Assembly: GCA_023701435.1 (NCBI GenBank)
Contig: JAMPXB010000030.1
Location: 1 to 33,689 of the forward strand
DNA: 33,689 nucleotides
Direction: 5' to 3'
Origin: Bacteriovoracaceae bacterium
Lineage (GTDB): Bacteria > Bdellovibrionota > Bacteriovoracia > Bacteriovoracales > Bacteriovoracaceae
Shown: positions 33,472 to 33,689 of the stretch, one piece after another
How the letters are laid out: the number at the start of each line of letters is the position of its first letter
Numbering within the stretch: the first letter of the stretch is position 1
The notes under the pieces: model-generated
Told to the model about the DNA's origin: nothing
Seen by the model: only the letters and a program-made list of their open reading frames with translations
The model's database searches: none
Position numbers and translations under genes: made by a program

Positions 33472-33689
33472 AAATTTAGATTAGATTCTTACATCTCCAT
33501 TAGTATTTTATCATTACCTTAGTGACGAAGAAGAAAAATACTCTTTAGATTTCAAGTTTTCTGACATTCAGCACTTTTAGTGAATGAAGTCGCTTTCTCG
33601 AGGGAGGATTAAGGACTGCTTAATAGTTTCTGCAAAACTCTTAAGAAAAATTGAGTGTCTAAAAAAGAACATCCTGATCAGACTATTAC
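33472..33689. other. Gene-free right edge
   Basis: These 218 AT-rich bases after mutY hold no convincing gene or terminator. An inverted repeat ATTAAG-GACTG-CTTAAT occurs at 33608-33624. A 31-codon ORF on the minus strand (from about 33672) lacks a good ribosome site and is not called. Confidence 0.4.

Noticed and set aside
33580..33672. A 31-codon ORF on the minus strand near the right edge
   Set aside because: No good ribosome site or promoter and no recognisable feature. Short ORFs like this occur by chance in AT-rich DNA.

Overview
This window looks like chromosomal DNA of a Gram-negative bacterium, most likely a predatory Bdellovibrionota member of the Bacteriovorax/Peredibacter type. 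That placement is an inference from gene style, not a search result: many Sec-exported and lipobox proteins, a TadC-like protein beside three FHA proteins and a PP2C phosphatase, an mreB followed by a PilZ gene instead of mreC, a response regulator with a long tail, and many small Cys-containing exported proteins. No insertion sequence, phage gene, CRISPR array or rRNA was seen. One tRNA (Pro, anticodon TGG) is present.

Layout. (1) 1-6511 has an envelope and peptidoglycan theme: an LpoA-like lipoprotein, hypoxanthine phosphoribosyltransferase on the minus strand, then the tight run mreB, PilZ-domain protein, lipoprotein and GH3 hexosaminidase (nagZ). (2) 6607-13885 is one compact operon: TadC-like membrane protein, DUF192 protein, three consecutive membrane-anchored FHA proteins (two with TPR-like C-termini, one with a PAS-like domain) and a PP2C phosphatase. 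It reads as phospho-threonine signalling attached to a Tad/type II-like secretion platform. (3) 13959-17341 is mostly housekeeping: a response regulator with a PopZ-like tail, birA, rph, rdgB and tRNA-Pro.

(4) 17604-22622 is a more AT-rich accessory operon just after the tRNA. It holds two lipoprotein genes and a protein in between (the first two ORFs may be one frameshifted gene), a Sec-exported 587-residue protein with a pre-toxin TG-like segment and a polymorphic-toxin-like C-terminus, and a 143-residue gene overlapping its stop, placed where an immunity gene would be. This is the best candidate for a novel system here. (5) 22674-25214 holds small exported and outer-membrane genes, a strong hairpin between convergent genes and a 72-residue helical protein. 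(6) 25452-29808 is smc followed by a strong terminator and a lolA-like gene.

(7) 29811-33471 starts with a second member of a small four-cysteine exported family. It continues with a divergent locus: a Cys-rich pentapeptide-repeat protein plus a 26-residue hydrophobic peptide on the minus strand, and an XRE regulator, an exported VWA-like protein and mutY on the plus strand. The shared intergenic region contains a good sigma70-type promoter overlapped by tandem 18-bp repeats, which suggests repressor control.
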